Below are positions 52,413 through 60,315 of a DNA stretch of 64,000 nt, in pieces. The notes under the pieces are model-generated. The model saw only the letters and a program-made list of their open reading frames with translations. It did no database searches and had not been told where the DNA came from. The position numbers and the translations under genes are program-made. The first letter of the stretch is position 1, and each line of letters opens with the position of its first letter. This DNA comes from an uncultured Pseudomonadota bacterium (lineage in GTDB: Bacteria; Myxococcota_A; Bradymonadia; Bradymonadales; Bradymonadaceae): assembly GCA_913057905.1 (NCBI GenBank), contig CAJXPB010000002.1, positions 62,001 to 126,000 on the forward strand, read 5' to 3'.

Positions 52413-53669
52413 TCAATCCGAATCGTCGCGCTCTTTCTGAAGGTCGACCAATTTGGACGTCGTCTCCCGAAGCCGGTCGGCGGCGCGCGTCAACAGGTTT
52501 CGAAGTAGAGTGTTTCCGAGTTCCGGATCCTGAACCTCGGTCATCTCTCGGAAGTCCCCGCCCGTCATCTCGAGAACCAATACCTCTTCGGTGGGGATCA
52601 CATCGGCCGACCGCAACGCCCCGCCAAAGAGTGCAAGCTCGCCAAAATGTTCGCCAGGTCCGAGCGATCCGATGTCACTGCCCTCCGAGATCAGGTCGAC
52701 CCGCCCCTCGACGATCATGTAGAGCGAATCAGGGGCCTCGCCCTCCTGGACGATCGTGTCACCCGGCCCGAATTCCCGCCGGTAGATGATCGGCAGCACG
52801 CGCAACAGCTCCTGCGGTTGCAGGCCGCTAAAGAGCTCGATCTCTTCGAGAAACTCCAGTTTGCGCAGCGTATCGAGCCGATCGTCGGAGCGATCCACGT
52901 CGGCGAACCCGGCGCTCGCTTCGACCACGACTGCGGTCACGTTGTCGGTGCTGCCCTCTTCGGCCGCCGCCTCGGTCAACGCCCGCGGCCTGTCGGGGCC
53001 ATCGTGGGCGGCCAGGATTTCGCGCATTCGCTGTTCGCCGAGCGCATCGCTGACCCCGTCGCTACACAGGATGAACTGGTCGCCCGGCTGCACGTCCACA
53101 AAGATCGTATCCACGTCGACCCGCGGCTGATTGCCCACGCTGCGCGTCAGCATGTGGCGAAACCGATCGAGGCCTTCCTCGGAGTCGCTGCCGTGGGCGC
53201 GGCGCTGCGCCTTGAGTTTTTCGGCAAAGGTATGGTCGTCGGTCAGCCGCGTCGTCTGTCCGTCACGGATCAGGTACACCCGGCTGTCACCCACGTGGGC
53301 GATGTAGGCGGCGTTGCCCGAGACCGCCAGCACGTCGGCGGTCGTCGACATCCTGCCGCGGCCGATCCGAAAGACTTCGCCGTTGGCTTTCTCGATCTGG
53401 CTGTGCAGCGTGTTCAGGACGCGCTCTCGATGGCGCCCGTCCTCTCCTGAACCGCCGGCCCGGGCCAGCTCCCCGATGGTCTCGGCCTCGGAGCGGACCA
53501 TCTGCACCAGCACCTTGCTGGCGACATCGCCCCCTTCGTTTCCCCCTACCCCGTCGGCGACGGCAAAGACCCCATGTTCCGGGTCGACCAACCAACTGTC
53601 CTGGTTTTGCTGGCGGACGTTTCCGGTCTCGGAGTGCGCCCAGCCACGAATCGTCATTCCGGTCGACAT
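52413..53669 (-). CDS. PP2C-type phosphatase fused to a cyclic-nucleotide-binding domain
   Basis: The 418-aa protein joins two domains. Residues 1-250 are a PPM/PP2C Ser/Thr phosphatase with its metal Asp motifs: GNVRQQNQDSWLVD, VFAVADGVGGNEGG, AYIAHVGDSRVYLIRDG, FILCSDGVSD and STDNVTAVVVEA. Residues 275-400 are a Crp-like cyclic-nucleotide-binding domain (FSGLQPQELLRVLPIIYRRE; VQEGEAPDSLYMIVEGRVDL; LGPGEHFGELALFGGALRSA with the PBC-like GELALF but no clear Arg-Ser/Thr contact pair). It would be a cytosolic phosphatase gated by a ligand, opposing kinases such as the one at 60316. AAGGG lies upstream of ATG 53669. Confidence 0.9.
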   Translation of the reverse strand: MSTGMTIRGWAHSETGNVRQQNQDSWLVDPEHGVFAVADGVGGNEGGDVASKVLVQMVRSEAETIGELARAGGSGEDGRHRERVLNTLHSQIEKANGEVFRIGRGRMSTTADVLAVSGNAAYIAHVGDSRVYLIRDGQTTRLTDDHTFAEKLKAQRRAHGSDSEEGLDRFRHMLTRSVGNQPRVDVDTIFVDVQPGDQFILCSDGVSDALGEQRMREILAAHDGPDRPRALTEAAAEEGSTDNVTAVVVEASAGFADVDRSDDRLDTLRKLEFLEEIELFSGLQPQELLRVLPIIYRREFGPGDTIVQEGEAPDSLYMIVEGRVDLISEGSDIGSLGPGEHFGELALFGGALRSADVIPTEEVLVLEMTGGDFREMTEVQDPELGNTLLRNLLTRAADRLRETTSKLVDLQKERDDSD

Positions 53670-53842
53670 CGGATGTCCCTTGTTCCCGATTTATCTGTCT
53701 GTGGAATCTCGGTGACTCTCTGTCTGTTGTTTTAGTCGGATGAGGCGCTCTTCCATCTTGACTCGCGAGCCCTCACGTTTTTACGTTCCCGGCTGCATCG
53801 TTGGATGCCCGGTATCAACTCAATCGCATCGGAGTACCGACT

Positions 53843-54175
53843 ATGATTTCCCTGTCCGAAGACGCGGCAAGCCACGCGGTCGAAATGATGAACGAGCACG
53901 GCATCTCGCCCGACAGCGACTACGGACTGCGCATCGGCGTCGAATCCGGCGGCTGTTCCGGGCTGGAGTATGTTCTCGACATCGTGGATGGTCCCGACGA
54001 AAACGACCGGACCTTCCAGATCCACGGGGTCAGCGTCTACTGCGACCCCAAGAGCTATCTGTATCTGAACGGCACCGAGATCGACTACGAAAAAACGATG
54101 ACCGGCGGCGGGTTCAAATTCAACAACCCGAACGCCAAACGCTCGTGCGGTTGCGGAACGAGTTTCACGACCTAA
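53843..54175 (+). CDS. A-type iron-sulfur cluster carrier (HesB/IscA/ErpA family)
   Basis: The 110-aa protein starts at ATG 53843 with GGAG 8 nt upstream. It has the three family Cys: Cys38 in ESGGCSGLEY and Cys102/Cys104 in RSCGCGTSF, which bind or transfer an Fe-S cluster in the cytosol. The body (YGLRIGVESGG; YLNGTEIDYEKTMTGGGFKF; FNNPNAKRSC) is typical. An in-frame upstream ATG (53801) is rejected since the family starts at MI.LS. It stands alone, divergent from the phosphatase gene, and is followed by a strong terminator. Confidence 0.94.
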   Translation: MISLSEDAASHAVEMMNEHGISPDSDYGLRIGVESGGCSGLEYVLDIVDGPDENDRTFQIHGVSVYCDPKSYLYLNGTEIDYEKTMTGGGFKFNNPNAKRSCGCGTSFTT

Positions 54176-54198
54176 CCCGACGAATACACGACAGAATT

Positions 54199-54231
54199 AA
54201 ACCGCCTCCGGCGCCATGCCGGAGGCGGTTT
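54199..54231 (+). terminator. rho-independent terminator after the A-type carrier gene
   Basis: AAACCGCCTCCGGC (54199-54212) and GCCGGAGGCGGTTT (54218-54231) form a perfect 14-bp stem around the loop GCCAT, followed by GTATTTCTT. It lies 24 nt after the stop. The A-run on the left arm makes it likely to act on the converging transcript from 54252 as well. Confidence 0.85.
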
Positions 54232-54251
54232 TGTATTTCTTGTTCCGGCCG

Positions 54252-54551
54252 TCACAGCCCCAGCGCCGCCAGCGACAATACGCCGGCAACCACGAGGACG
54301 ATCACCGCGGCGGTCAGAAACACGCCGACCACGATGTTCACGATGCTCAACCAGAAGCCGATCTTGGCGATGGTCCGTCCCGAGGCGGGGCTCTCACCGC
54401 GCTCGATGCGATTCATCTCGATCCATCCGAGGACCGCGCCGACGACGGCCCCGAGCATCGGCAGCGCAAACCACGAGGCGATGCCCAATATCAGGCTGGC
54501 CACTGCCATGCCCGAGGGCGAAGCGTCGGTATCTTGGGGGTCGGGGTGCAT
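54252..54551 (-). CDS. DUF4190-type small membrane protein
   Basis: ATG 54551 (GGGAG 2 nt upstream, rather close) gives a 99-aa protein. A Pro/Asp-rich start is followed by MAVASLILGIASWFALPMLG, which is the DUF4190 pattern, a Gly-rich hairpin helix AVVGAVLGWIEMNRIERGE, and a second helix near the C-terminus (FLTAAVIVLVVAGVLSLAAL). Short proteins with two or three membrane helices and the RGES-SGR.-A..G pattern are widespread and of unknown function. It is 62 bp after the gene upstream on the same strand. Confidence 0.85.
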   Translation of the reverse strand: MHPDPQDTDASPSGMAVASLILGIASWFALPMLGAVVGAVLGWIEMNRIERGESPASGRTIAKIGFWLSIVNIVVGVFLTAAVIVLVVAGVLSLAALGL

Positions 54552-54613
54552 AACTCCCTCGCACTGTTGGGATAAATCCGCACCTAAAAAGGTAGTGCCT
54601 CTGTACCCGCCGG

Positions 54614-55306
54614 TCAATCCAGGGATCGCGGATCGGTATCGAGCCAGCTCGTCACGGTCGAAAAGTCGTCCGCGGCGACCAACGCGGGACGGTCGACGTG
54701 GTCGGCCTCCCAGGTCGGTCGTGTTTCGTCCTCGGAGGGGCCGAACGACCGGTCGCCGTGGACGATCCAGATGGTGTCGCTTTTGCGCTGGCTCGGCGGG
54801 GCGAGCTTCACGGCGAGTCGTCCGTCGTAGCTGCCGACCTCGACGATCTCGTCGCCATTGATCAGGACGCGGCGAAGTTTCTCGTCGCCGCGCTTCAGAA
54901 TGAGGCGGCGACCGTCGTATTCGAGCTCGCCAGCTCGGGTTTCGATGCGAAGTTGCGGGCCACGCAGCGCCTTCAGACGGCTCTGCAGACTCCGTTTTTG
55001 CGACTCCCGAAGCGGGATGACCAGCGCCGAGGCGGCGAAGAGACCGCCAATCAGCACCCATCCCACCGACCCACCAAAAATCATGGCGGTCGCGCCGACC
55101 ACAAAGGCGACGGCGCGGATCTGGGTGGCGGTCTGACGGCCGGTCTTGGTCGAACGATACGAGGGAAGGAGCGCGACGAACGTCTGTACGGGCCCCAGAA
55201 GCTTGGTCCAGAGGGGCACGTACTCGACCGTCTCCTCGAGCCGTGCGGGGACCGAGCCGGGGTCCGCCCCCGACTCGGTCTCATCCTGTGGCTTCGCTTC
55301 TCCCAT
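54614..55306 (-). CDS. membrane protein of unknown function, 230 aa
   Basis: ATG 55306 overlaps the nhaA stop by 1 nt (TGATG), so translation is coupled to nhaA. The protein has an acidic cytosolic start, then two close membrane helices at about residues 63-95 (IRAVAFVVGATAMIFGGSVG; WVLIGGLFAASALVIPL), and a soluble beta-rich C-terminal region (LRIETRAGELEYDGRRLILK; RVLINGDEIVEVGSYDGRLA; DTIWIVHGDRSFGPSED) that reads like a PH-type domain. No catalytic motif is visible. Coupling suggests a partner or regulator of the antiporter, but this is only inferred. Confidence 0.7.
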   Translation of the reverse strand: MGEAKPQDETESGADPGSVPARLEETVEYVPLWTKLLGPVQTFVALLPSYRSTKTGRQTATQIRAVAFVVGATAMIFGGSVGWVLIGGLFAASALVIPLRESQKRSLQSRLKALRGPQLRIETRAGELEYDGRRLILKRGDEKLRRVLINGDEIVEVGSYDGRLAVKLAPPSQRKSDTIWIVHGDRSFGPSEDETRPTWEADHVDRPALVAADDFSTVTSWLDTDPRSLD

Positions 55307-56556
55307 CAGTGACCGGCGGAGTCCGCCTCGGGGGCGTCGGCCGGGATGTACTGGGTATCGAAGACCTTCGAGAGGATGTAGGCGACTCCGGCGGAGCCGA
55401 AGCTCATCAAGGCACCCAGCTTGAGCATCGGCATGTACTTGCCGCCCGCGAACTCGGTCAGGCCGTATGTCGATCCAGCGACGGCGACCATGAAGAGGGC
55501 GACGGTGAATCCGATCCCGGCGATAGCGCCCAGGGCCGGCAGCTCGCGCATCTTCATGCCTTCGGGCAACGACAGGCCCAGTTTCTCGGCGACGATGCAA
55601 AACAGCGGGATCCCGACGGTCTTACCGACCACAAGCGACAGGAAGATGATCCACGTCGCAGATCCGGTCAGCGCCTCGCCGGTCAACACCACGCCGGCGT
55701 TGGCAAACCCGAACATAAATAGCCCGACGTCGACGACCGGCGCGAAGATCTCCTCGAAGTCGTGCATCGTGTCGTGGGCGTCGTCATCCTCGACGAACAG
55801 CCCGGCGTCGCGCTCGGCGTGGGGCATGAACGGAATGATGGGCACAAGCGCCAGCGAGGCGTGCACGCCGGCGTTAAAGAGTCCCAACCAGGCCAGCGGG
55901 CCTCCGACCAGGAGGTACGGCCAGAAGTTCTTGACACCGACGCGGCGCATGATTTCGCACAAGACCATGCCGACCAGCACCAACAGCAGCCACATGGGCG
56001 CCGGATTCGCCGTGTAATAGGTCGCGATGATCGCCATGCCGATCATGTCGTCGACGATCGCCAGGACCAGAAGGAAGGTCACGGCGGGGTGGCCGCGGCC
56101 GAAGATCAGGCCGGCGAACAACCATGCATATGCGATGTCGGTCGCCGCCGGGACGGCCCACGCCCCTTCGATGACCTCACCGGGCAACCCCAGCGCGAAG
56201 CTCAGTGCAAAGAACGTCCCGATGGGGACGACGACGCCGCCCAGGGTTCCGACCATCGGCATCGACGCCTTCTGCAGGCTCGACAGCGCGCCGCCGGGCA
56301 GAAAACTCTCGGAGACCTCTTTCCCGGCGATCCCGAAAAAGAGAACCATGAAGATGTCGTTCGCAAAGAAGTGGAAGTTCATCTTCAGGGCGTGCCCGTG
56401 GTATTCGAGCCACGGCACGGTAAACCACGTCCCCTCGATCAGGTGGTGATACCCTTCGTAGTCGATGTTGGCCCACAGAAGCGACAGGGCCGTACCGAAC
56501 AGCAGGAACGCCGAAAATTCGCGTAGGGTTCGAAAGCTCTTTTTCAGAATCGACAT
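55306..56556 (-). CDS. nhaA: Na+/H+ antiporter NhaA
   Basis: The 416-aa protein shows the NhaA pattern: LREFSAFLLFGTALSLLWAN, an ANDIFMVLFFGIAGKEV segment, WAVPAATDIAYAWLFAGLI (Asp equivalent to E. coli D133) and VLAIVDDMIGMAIIATYYTA with the ion-binding Asp pair D163/D164. The late FGFANAGV and VGKTVGIPLFCIVAEKLG motifs are also present, with Lys of GKTVGI. It exchanges cytosolic Na+ for H+. Length is slightly above E. coli NhaA because of an acidic loop (LFVEDDDAHDTMHDFEEI) before the FGFANAGV helix. It is the first gene of a three-gene minus-strand operon. Confidence 0.95.
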   Translation of the reverse strand: MSILKKSFRTLREFSAFLLFGTALSLLWANIDYEGYHHLIEGTWFTVPWLEYHGHALKMNFHFFANDIFMVLFFGIAGKEVSESFLPGGALSSLQKASMPMVGTLGGVVVPIGTFFALSFALGLPGEVIEGAWAVPAATDIAYAWLFAGLIFGRGHPAVTFLLVLAIVDDMIGMAIIATYYTANPAPMWLLLVLVGMVLCEIMRRVGVKNFWPYLLVGGPLAWLGLFNAGVHASLALVPIIPFMPHAERDAGLFVEDDDAHDTMHDFEEIFAPVVDVGLFMFGFANAGVVLTGEALTGSATWIIFLSLVVGKTVGIPLFCIVAEKLGLSLPEGMKMRELPALGAIAGIGFTVALFMVAVAGSTYGLTEFAGGKYMPMLKLGALMSFGSAGVAYILSKVFDTQYIPADAPEADSAGH

Positions 56557-56595
56557 GCGCGGATCCGTGCAGAATCAGCCAAACTATCTCGTCTT

Positions 56596-57348
56596 TCAGT
56601 CTTCGCGCGCCTCGGGGACGCTCTTGTACAGGGCTCGAAGCGGGTCCGGCTCGTCGCCGTAGATGTACCCGGGACCGAGCCCGATGGACTTTTCGCCAAA
56701 TCCGCCGACCAGCGACTCCGACGGGGATGCATCGTCATCGCGCCAACTGGCGCGCTCCTGGGCCTGGGCCTGCTCCCACTGGGCCTGCAGGACCATCAGG
56801 TCCTCGAGCTGGTCGGGGAGTCGGTCCTCGAAGGCATACAGGATGTGGCCGGCCACCTCGGCGTCGTGGGTCGCACGGTGAGCCTCCTCGAGCGGAATGT
56901 CGAGCAGGTCGGCGACGGTGCCGAGGTTTTTCTTTCGCTGATCTTTGAAGAACTGACGAGCCAGGACGAGCGGGTCGATGGTGGGCGCTTCGTCGGGCCA
57001 CGGATAGTCGAACCGCTCCAGCTCGCTTTTGATGAACTTTTTGTCGAACTCGAGGTTGTAGGCGACGATTCCGACGCCCTGCAACTGTTCGTGGACCTCG
57101 TCGGCGATCTCCTCGAAGGTCGGTTTGCCCTCCAGGTCCTCCTCGGTGATGCCGGTGATCTCGGTGACCCGTTCGGGGACGTCTCGCTCGGGGTCGACCA
57201 GTTGGCCGTAGACGTCGACCTTCTCGCCCTGCTCAAAACGGACGATCCCGACTTCGATGATCCGGTCGTCGGGCGGCTCGAAGCCCGTCGTCTCGACATC
57301 GACGACGGCCATCGGCAGGTCCATCCATTTGTCGGGCCAGTCGCTCAT
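56596..57348 (-). CDS. DnaQ-like 3'-5' exonuclease (DEDDh)
   Basis: The 250-aa protein has all DEDDh motifs: VVDVETTGFEP (ExoI, DxE), VAYNLEFDKKF (ExoII Asp) and HRATHDAEVAGH (ExoIII, HxAxxD). An upstream TTG was rejected in favour of ATG 57348. The last 60 residues are a non-catalytic extension (LQAQWEQAQAQERASWRDDD; GEKSIGLGPGYIYGDEPD). It could be an epsilon-like proofreading or a repair exonuclease. It lies 111 bp downstream of the DinG-like helicase on the same strand, recalling DinG proteins of other bacteria that carry a DnaQ-like domain fused at the N-terminus. Confidence 0.92.
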   Translation of the reverse strand: MSDWPDKWMDLPMAVVDVETTGFEPPDDRIIEVGIVRFEQGEKVDVYGQLVDPERDVPERVTEITGITEEDLEGKPTFEEIADEVHEQLQGVGIVAYNLEFDKKFIKSELERFDYPWPDEAPTIDPLVLARQFFKDQRKKNLGTVADLLDIPLEEAHRATHDAEVAGHILYAFEDRLPDQLEDLMVLQAQWEQAQAQERASWRDDDASPSESLVGGFGEKSIGLGPGYIYGDEPDPLRALYKSVPEARED

Positions 57349-57459
57349 CGAGCCGTCACATTGAGGGTCAAAAATGTCAGGAATCAACCTCGTTCGTCCG
57401 CCCGACGGTTTAGCATACGGCCCGCGCGGTGGAAAGACGATGGGCCACGTTCCGGTCGG

Positions 57460-59451
57460 CTACTCGACGGCTTCGACGTGGTGGTGCCACCAGGCTTTCA
57501 CGTCGGTGGCCTTCCAGTAGACCGGCGCATCGGGCAGCGACTGCAGAAAGTAGCTGCCGTAGCTCTTCTGGGCGATACGCGAGTCGAGGATCGCCACGAT
57601 CCCCTGGTCGGACCGCGAGCGGATCAGCCGGCCGAAGCCCTGCTTGAGAGACAGCGCCGCCGACGGCAGCGACAGGCTGGCAAAGCTGTTGCCGCCTCGG
57701 CCTTCGATAAGCTCCATCCGAGCCCGAGTCAGCGGGTCCGACGGGTTGGCAAAGGGCAACTTGTCGATGATCACCATCGACAGCGACTCGCCCTCGACGT
57801 CGACGCCCTCCCAGAACGACTGGGTGGCAAACAAGACCGAATGGGTGTCGGCGCGAAACTCCTCCAGTAGTTCGCGTTTGGGTTTGTCGCCCTGTTTGTA
57901 GGTCGGAAAGGGCAACTCGCCACCCAGCTTGTCCCAGACGGCATTCAGGTTGGCGTAGCTGGTAAACAGCACGAAGGCCCGCCCGTCGGTGACGTCGAGC
58001 AGGTACTCCGAGACCATGGCCACGTTGTCGGTGAAATCGTCGTCGGACGGCGGCGGCATCTTGCGCGGCACGTAGATGGCCGCCTGGTCGCGGTAGTCGA
58101 AGACCGACGGCAGGATCATCTCGTCGACGTCGGACATCCCCGCCCCGGAGCCCTCCTCGGCGAACTCGGCAAAGCCGAGCCGGCGTTTGAAGAAATCGAG
58201 GTTGCCCCCGGTGGCCAGGGTGGCCGAGGTGAAGACCATCGAATCGTGGGTCTCCAGAAGCTTGTGGCGAAAGAGGTTCGCCAGATCGATGGGCGCGGCG
58301 TGCATGAAGGTGCCGCGGCCTCGGATGTCCACGAAGTAGGCGTAGCGGTCGTCGTCGCGGCCGGTGACCAACTGTAGGTTCGACTTCAATTCGGCAGTGC
58401 GGCCTTGCAGCCGTTCGCCGCGCTCGCCGAGTTCGGCGCTGCCACCCAGCGCCGCCGCCAGATCCCGCAGGGCTTCGACGAACTCGTCGGTCGCCGTGTC
58501 GATGTCGTCGGAGTCGCCGCTATCGAGGGCGCGTTCCATGTTCCAGCGGCCATCGCCCAGCCCGAAGGAGACGAGCGAGAAGAACTCCGACAGCGTGTCG
58601 TCCACACGGTCCATCGCCTCCTCGATGGCCGAATCGACGACGTCCTCCTCGGTCAGCGCCAGGCGGATGTCGCCCAGCAGGTCGGTGACCCGGTAGTTCG
58701 AGACGTGGACGCCAAAAAACGACGTCGCCACGCTCTCCAGGTGGTGGGCCTCGTCGAAGATGACGGCATCGTACTCGGGCAAAATTTCGCCGACGCCGCG
58801 GTCCTTGAGCGACAGGTCGGCAAAGAAGAGGTGGTGGTTGACCACGATGATGTCGGCGTGGTGGGCCTCCTCGCGCACCTGGGTGACGTAGCACTCCTCG
58901 TAGTGCGGACACTCGGTGTGCAGGCAACTGTCGGAGCCGACCGACAGCTCGTGCCACAGGGCCGAATCATCGGGCAGCCCGTCGATTTCGGCGCGATCGC
59001 CGGTCTCGGTCTGGCGCGCCCAGCGTTTGATGCGCTCGAAATCTTCTTCGTCGCCGTGACTCAGCGACTTGGGCCCGTTGACGAACTCGTCGAAGCGCAT
59101 CTTGCACAGGTAGTTCGACCGCCCCTTGAGCAGCGTCGCCTCGAAGTCCTCGGGCCAGTGGCGCTCCAGAAAGGGAAGGTCCTTGTTGAAGAGCTGGTCC
59201 TGCAACGCCTTCGTGCCCGTCGAGATCACGACGCGCTGGCCGGATCGGAGCGCCGGGATCAGATACGCCAGTGTCTTGCCCGTACCCGTGGCGGCCTCGC
59301 AGATCAGCGGGCGGCGTTTGTCCAACGCATCCTCGACGGCCTGTGCCATCTCGACCTGCTTGGGCCGATGCTCATAGTTCGGGTGAGCGTCGGCCAACAG
59401 GCCATCGGGTCCCAGAATGTCAGAGATATCCTTCATGCCGGCGCCCTTCAT
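57460..59451 (-). CDS. DinG/YoaA-family ATP-dependent DNA helicase (XPD-like)
   Basis: The 663-aa protein has superfamily-2 motifs: RPKQVEMAQAVEDAL (Q-like), Walker A CEAATGTGKTLAYLIPAL, VISTGTKALQDQL, DEAH as VIFDEAHHLESVA, ATLATGG and the motif VI GFGRLIRSRSDQGIVAILD. Four Cys between Walker A and DEAH (NYLCKMRF; DSCLHTECPHYEECYVTQ) fit the Fe-S cluster ligands of XPD/DinG helicases. It should unwind forked, R-loop or quadruplex DNA 5' to 3'. ATG 59451 is used; a second ATG at 59436 is possible. It follows the membrane protein gene by 31 bp. Confidence 0.94.
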   Translation of the reverse strand: MKGAGMKDISDILGPDGLLADAHPNYEHRPKQVEMAQAVEDALDKRRPLICEAATGTGKTLAYLIPALRSGQRVVISTGTKALQDQLFNKDLPFLERHWPEDFEATLLKGRSNYLCKMRFDEFVNGPKSLSHGDEEDFERIKRWARQTETGDRAEIDGLPDDSALWHELSVGSDSCLHTECPHYEECYVTQVREEAHHADIIVVNHHLFFADLSLKDRGVGEILPEYDAVIFDEAHHLESVATSFFGVHVSNYRVTDLLGDIRLALTEEDVVDSAIEEAMDRVDDTLSEFFSLVSFGLGDGRWNMERALDSGDSDDIDTATDEFVEALRDLAAALGGSAELGERGERLQGRTAELKSNLQLVTGRDDDRYAYFVDIRGRGTFMHAAPIDLANLFRHKLLETHDSMVFTSATLATGGNLDFFKRRLGFAEFAEEGSGAGMSDVDEMILPSVFDYRDQAAIYVPRKMPPPSDDDFTDNVAMVSEYLLDVTDGRAFVLFTSYANLNAVWDKLGGELPFPTYKQGDKPKRELLEEFRADTHSVLFATQSFWEGVDVEGESLSMVIIDKLPFANPSDPLTRARMELIEGRGGNSFASLSLPSAALSLKQGFGRLIRSRSDQGIVAILDSRIAQKSYGSYFLQSLPDAPVYWKATDVKAWWHHHVEAVE

Positions 59452-59482
59452 AACGGTTGTCTCGCGCAGGCGCCAGACCCCT

Positions 59483-60139
59483 TCAATCGCCCTTCTTCTT
59501 TTTGTTCTGTTCCCGCAGCCGCCCCTGGAGTTTCGTGCGAAGGTAGCCCTCCAGGTAGGGCGTGTTGTCCAGGATCGGGCACCCCACGGTTTCGACCCAA
59601 ATCCCCTCGCCGCCGGGCAACGCCTTCGGCAGCGACTCTCGGGGCCACATCACCTGTTTGGTGCCAGCCACCCAGACCTGCTGGTCCTCGCCGATGCGCG
59701 CGACGATCTCCAGCCGCGGCATCTCGCGCTTGGAGCTGTCGTAGAACTCCGAGATGTCGGCCGCCGCCAGGCATCCGCCGCCCAGCTTCAACACGGCGTG
59801 GGACCCGTCGACGGTGATATTGAATGTTCGCGTCTGCTCGTCGGCCGACGTCACGATAGCCTCGGAGGTGCCGCCCACGAGTTCGATGTGGCGAAATCCG
59901 CGCGGCTCCAGGGTGTGGCTCTTGCGGCCCTCGACGGTGACGGTGTAGTTAGAGTCCCCAAGATTCACCGCGTAGAGGGTCCCGCCGTCGTAGGCAAATT
60001 GTCGCCAGCCGAACCAGCCCGTTCCGGCAAATTTGCCGACGGCGCCGATGCCGACCAAAACCAGCACCACCAGTAGACCGATCACGATCCAGCGCAGCAC
60101 CCGGCCCGACTTATCTACGTCGATGTCTTGTTCGTCCAT
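59483..60139 (-). CDS. single-pass membrane protein of unknown function, 218 aa
   Basis: ATG 60139 is preceded by an A/G-rich GAGAGGCAGAGG that abuts the ATG. The protein has a short acidic cytosolic start (MDEQDIDVDKSGRVLR), one membrane helix (WIVIGLLVVLVLVGIGAVG) and an extracytoplasmic beta-rich domain (FAYDGGTLYAVNLGDSNYTV; LEPRGFRHIELVGGTSEA; FNITVDGSHAVLKLGGGCLA), with two Cys that could pair (GGGCLA; TVGCPILD) and a basic end (LREQNKKKKGD). I do not recognise the family. It is the first gene before the dinG-like gene and divergent from the kinase gene by 176 bp. Confidence 0.65.
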   Translation of the reverse strand: MDEQDIDVDKSGRVLRWIVIGLLVVLVLVGIGAVGKFAGTGWFGWRQFAYDGGTLYAVNLGDSNYTVTVEGRKSHTLEPRGFRHIELVGGTSEAIVTSADEQTRTFNITVDGSHAVLKLGGGCLAAADISEFYDSSKREMPRLEIVARIGEDQQVWVAGTKQVMWPRESLPKALPGGEGIWVETVGCPILDNTPYLEGYLRTKLQGRLREQNKKKKGD

Positions 60140-60195
60140 CCTCTGCCTCTCGCGAGTCACGGCGACGAAACAAACTAGTTCAATAGATGTCCCTG

Positions 60196-60215
60196 AACCA
60201 AGGGCCTCTTTGGTT
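60196..60215. promoter_or_regulatory. inverted repeat in the kinase/membrane-protein divergent region
   Basis: AACCAA (60196-60201) and TTGGTT (60210-60215) flank an 8-bp GGGCCTCT centre. It lies about 25 bp left of the second palindrome at 60240. Either or both may be operators for the two divergent genes. Confidence 0.3.
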
Positions 60216-60239
60216 GATCGAAGACATACGTTTTTAAGC

Positions 60240-60253
60240 CTACCGCGCGGTAG
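60240..60253. promoter_or_regulatory. 14-bp perfect palindrome, candidate TetR-type operator
   Basis: CTACCGCGCGGTAG is a perfect palindrome preceded by an AT-rich TTTTTAAG, about 62 bp before the kinase ATG at 60316 and 100 bp before the divergent start at 60139. The TACCG-N-CGGTA layout resembles sites of TetR-family repressors. No such regulator is encoded in the window. Confidence 0.4.
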
Positions 60254-60315
60254 ATTATCTGGAGCTTTACTTCTATGATCGCAGTGACGATTCATCTGCC
60301 CTTCTGGACGCCGTG

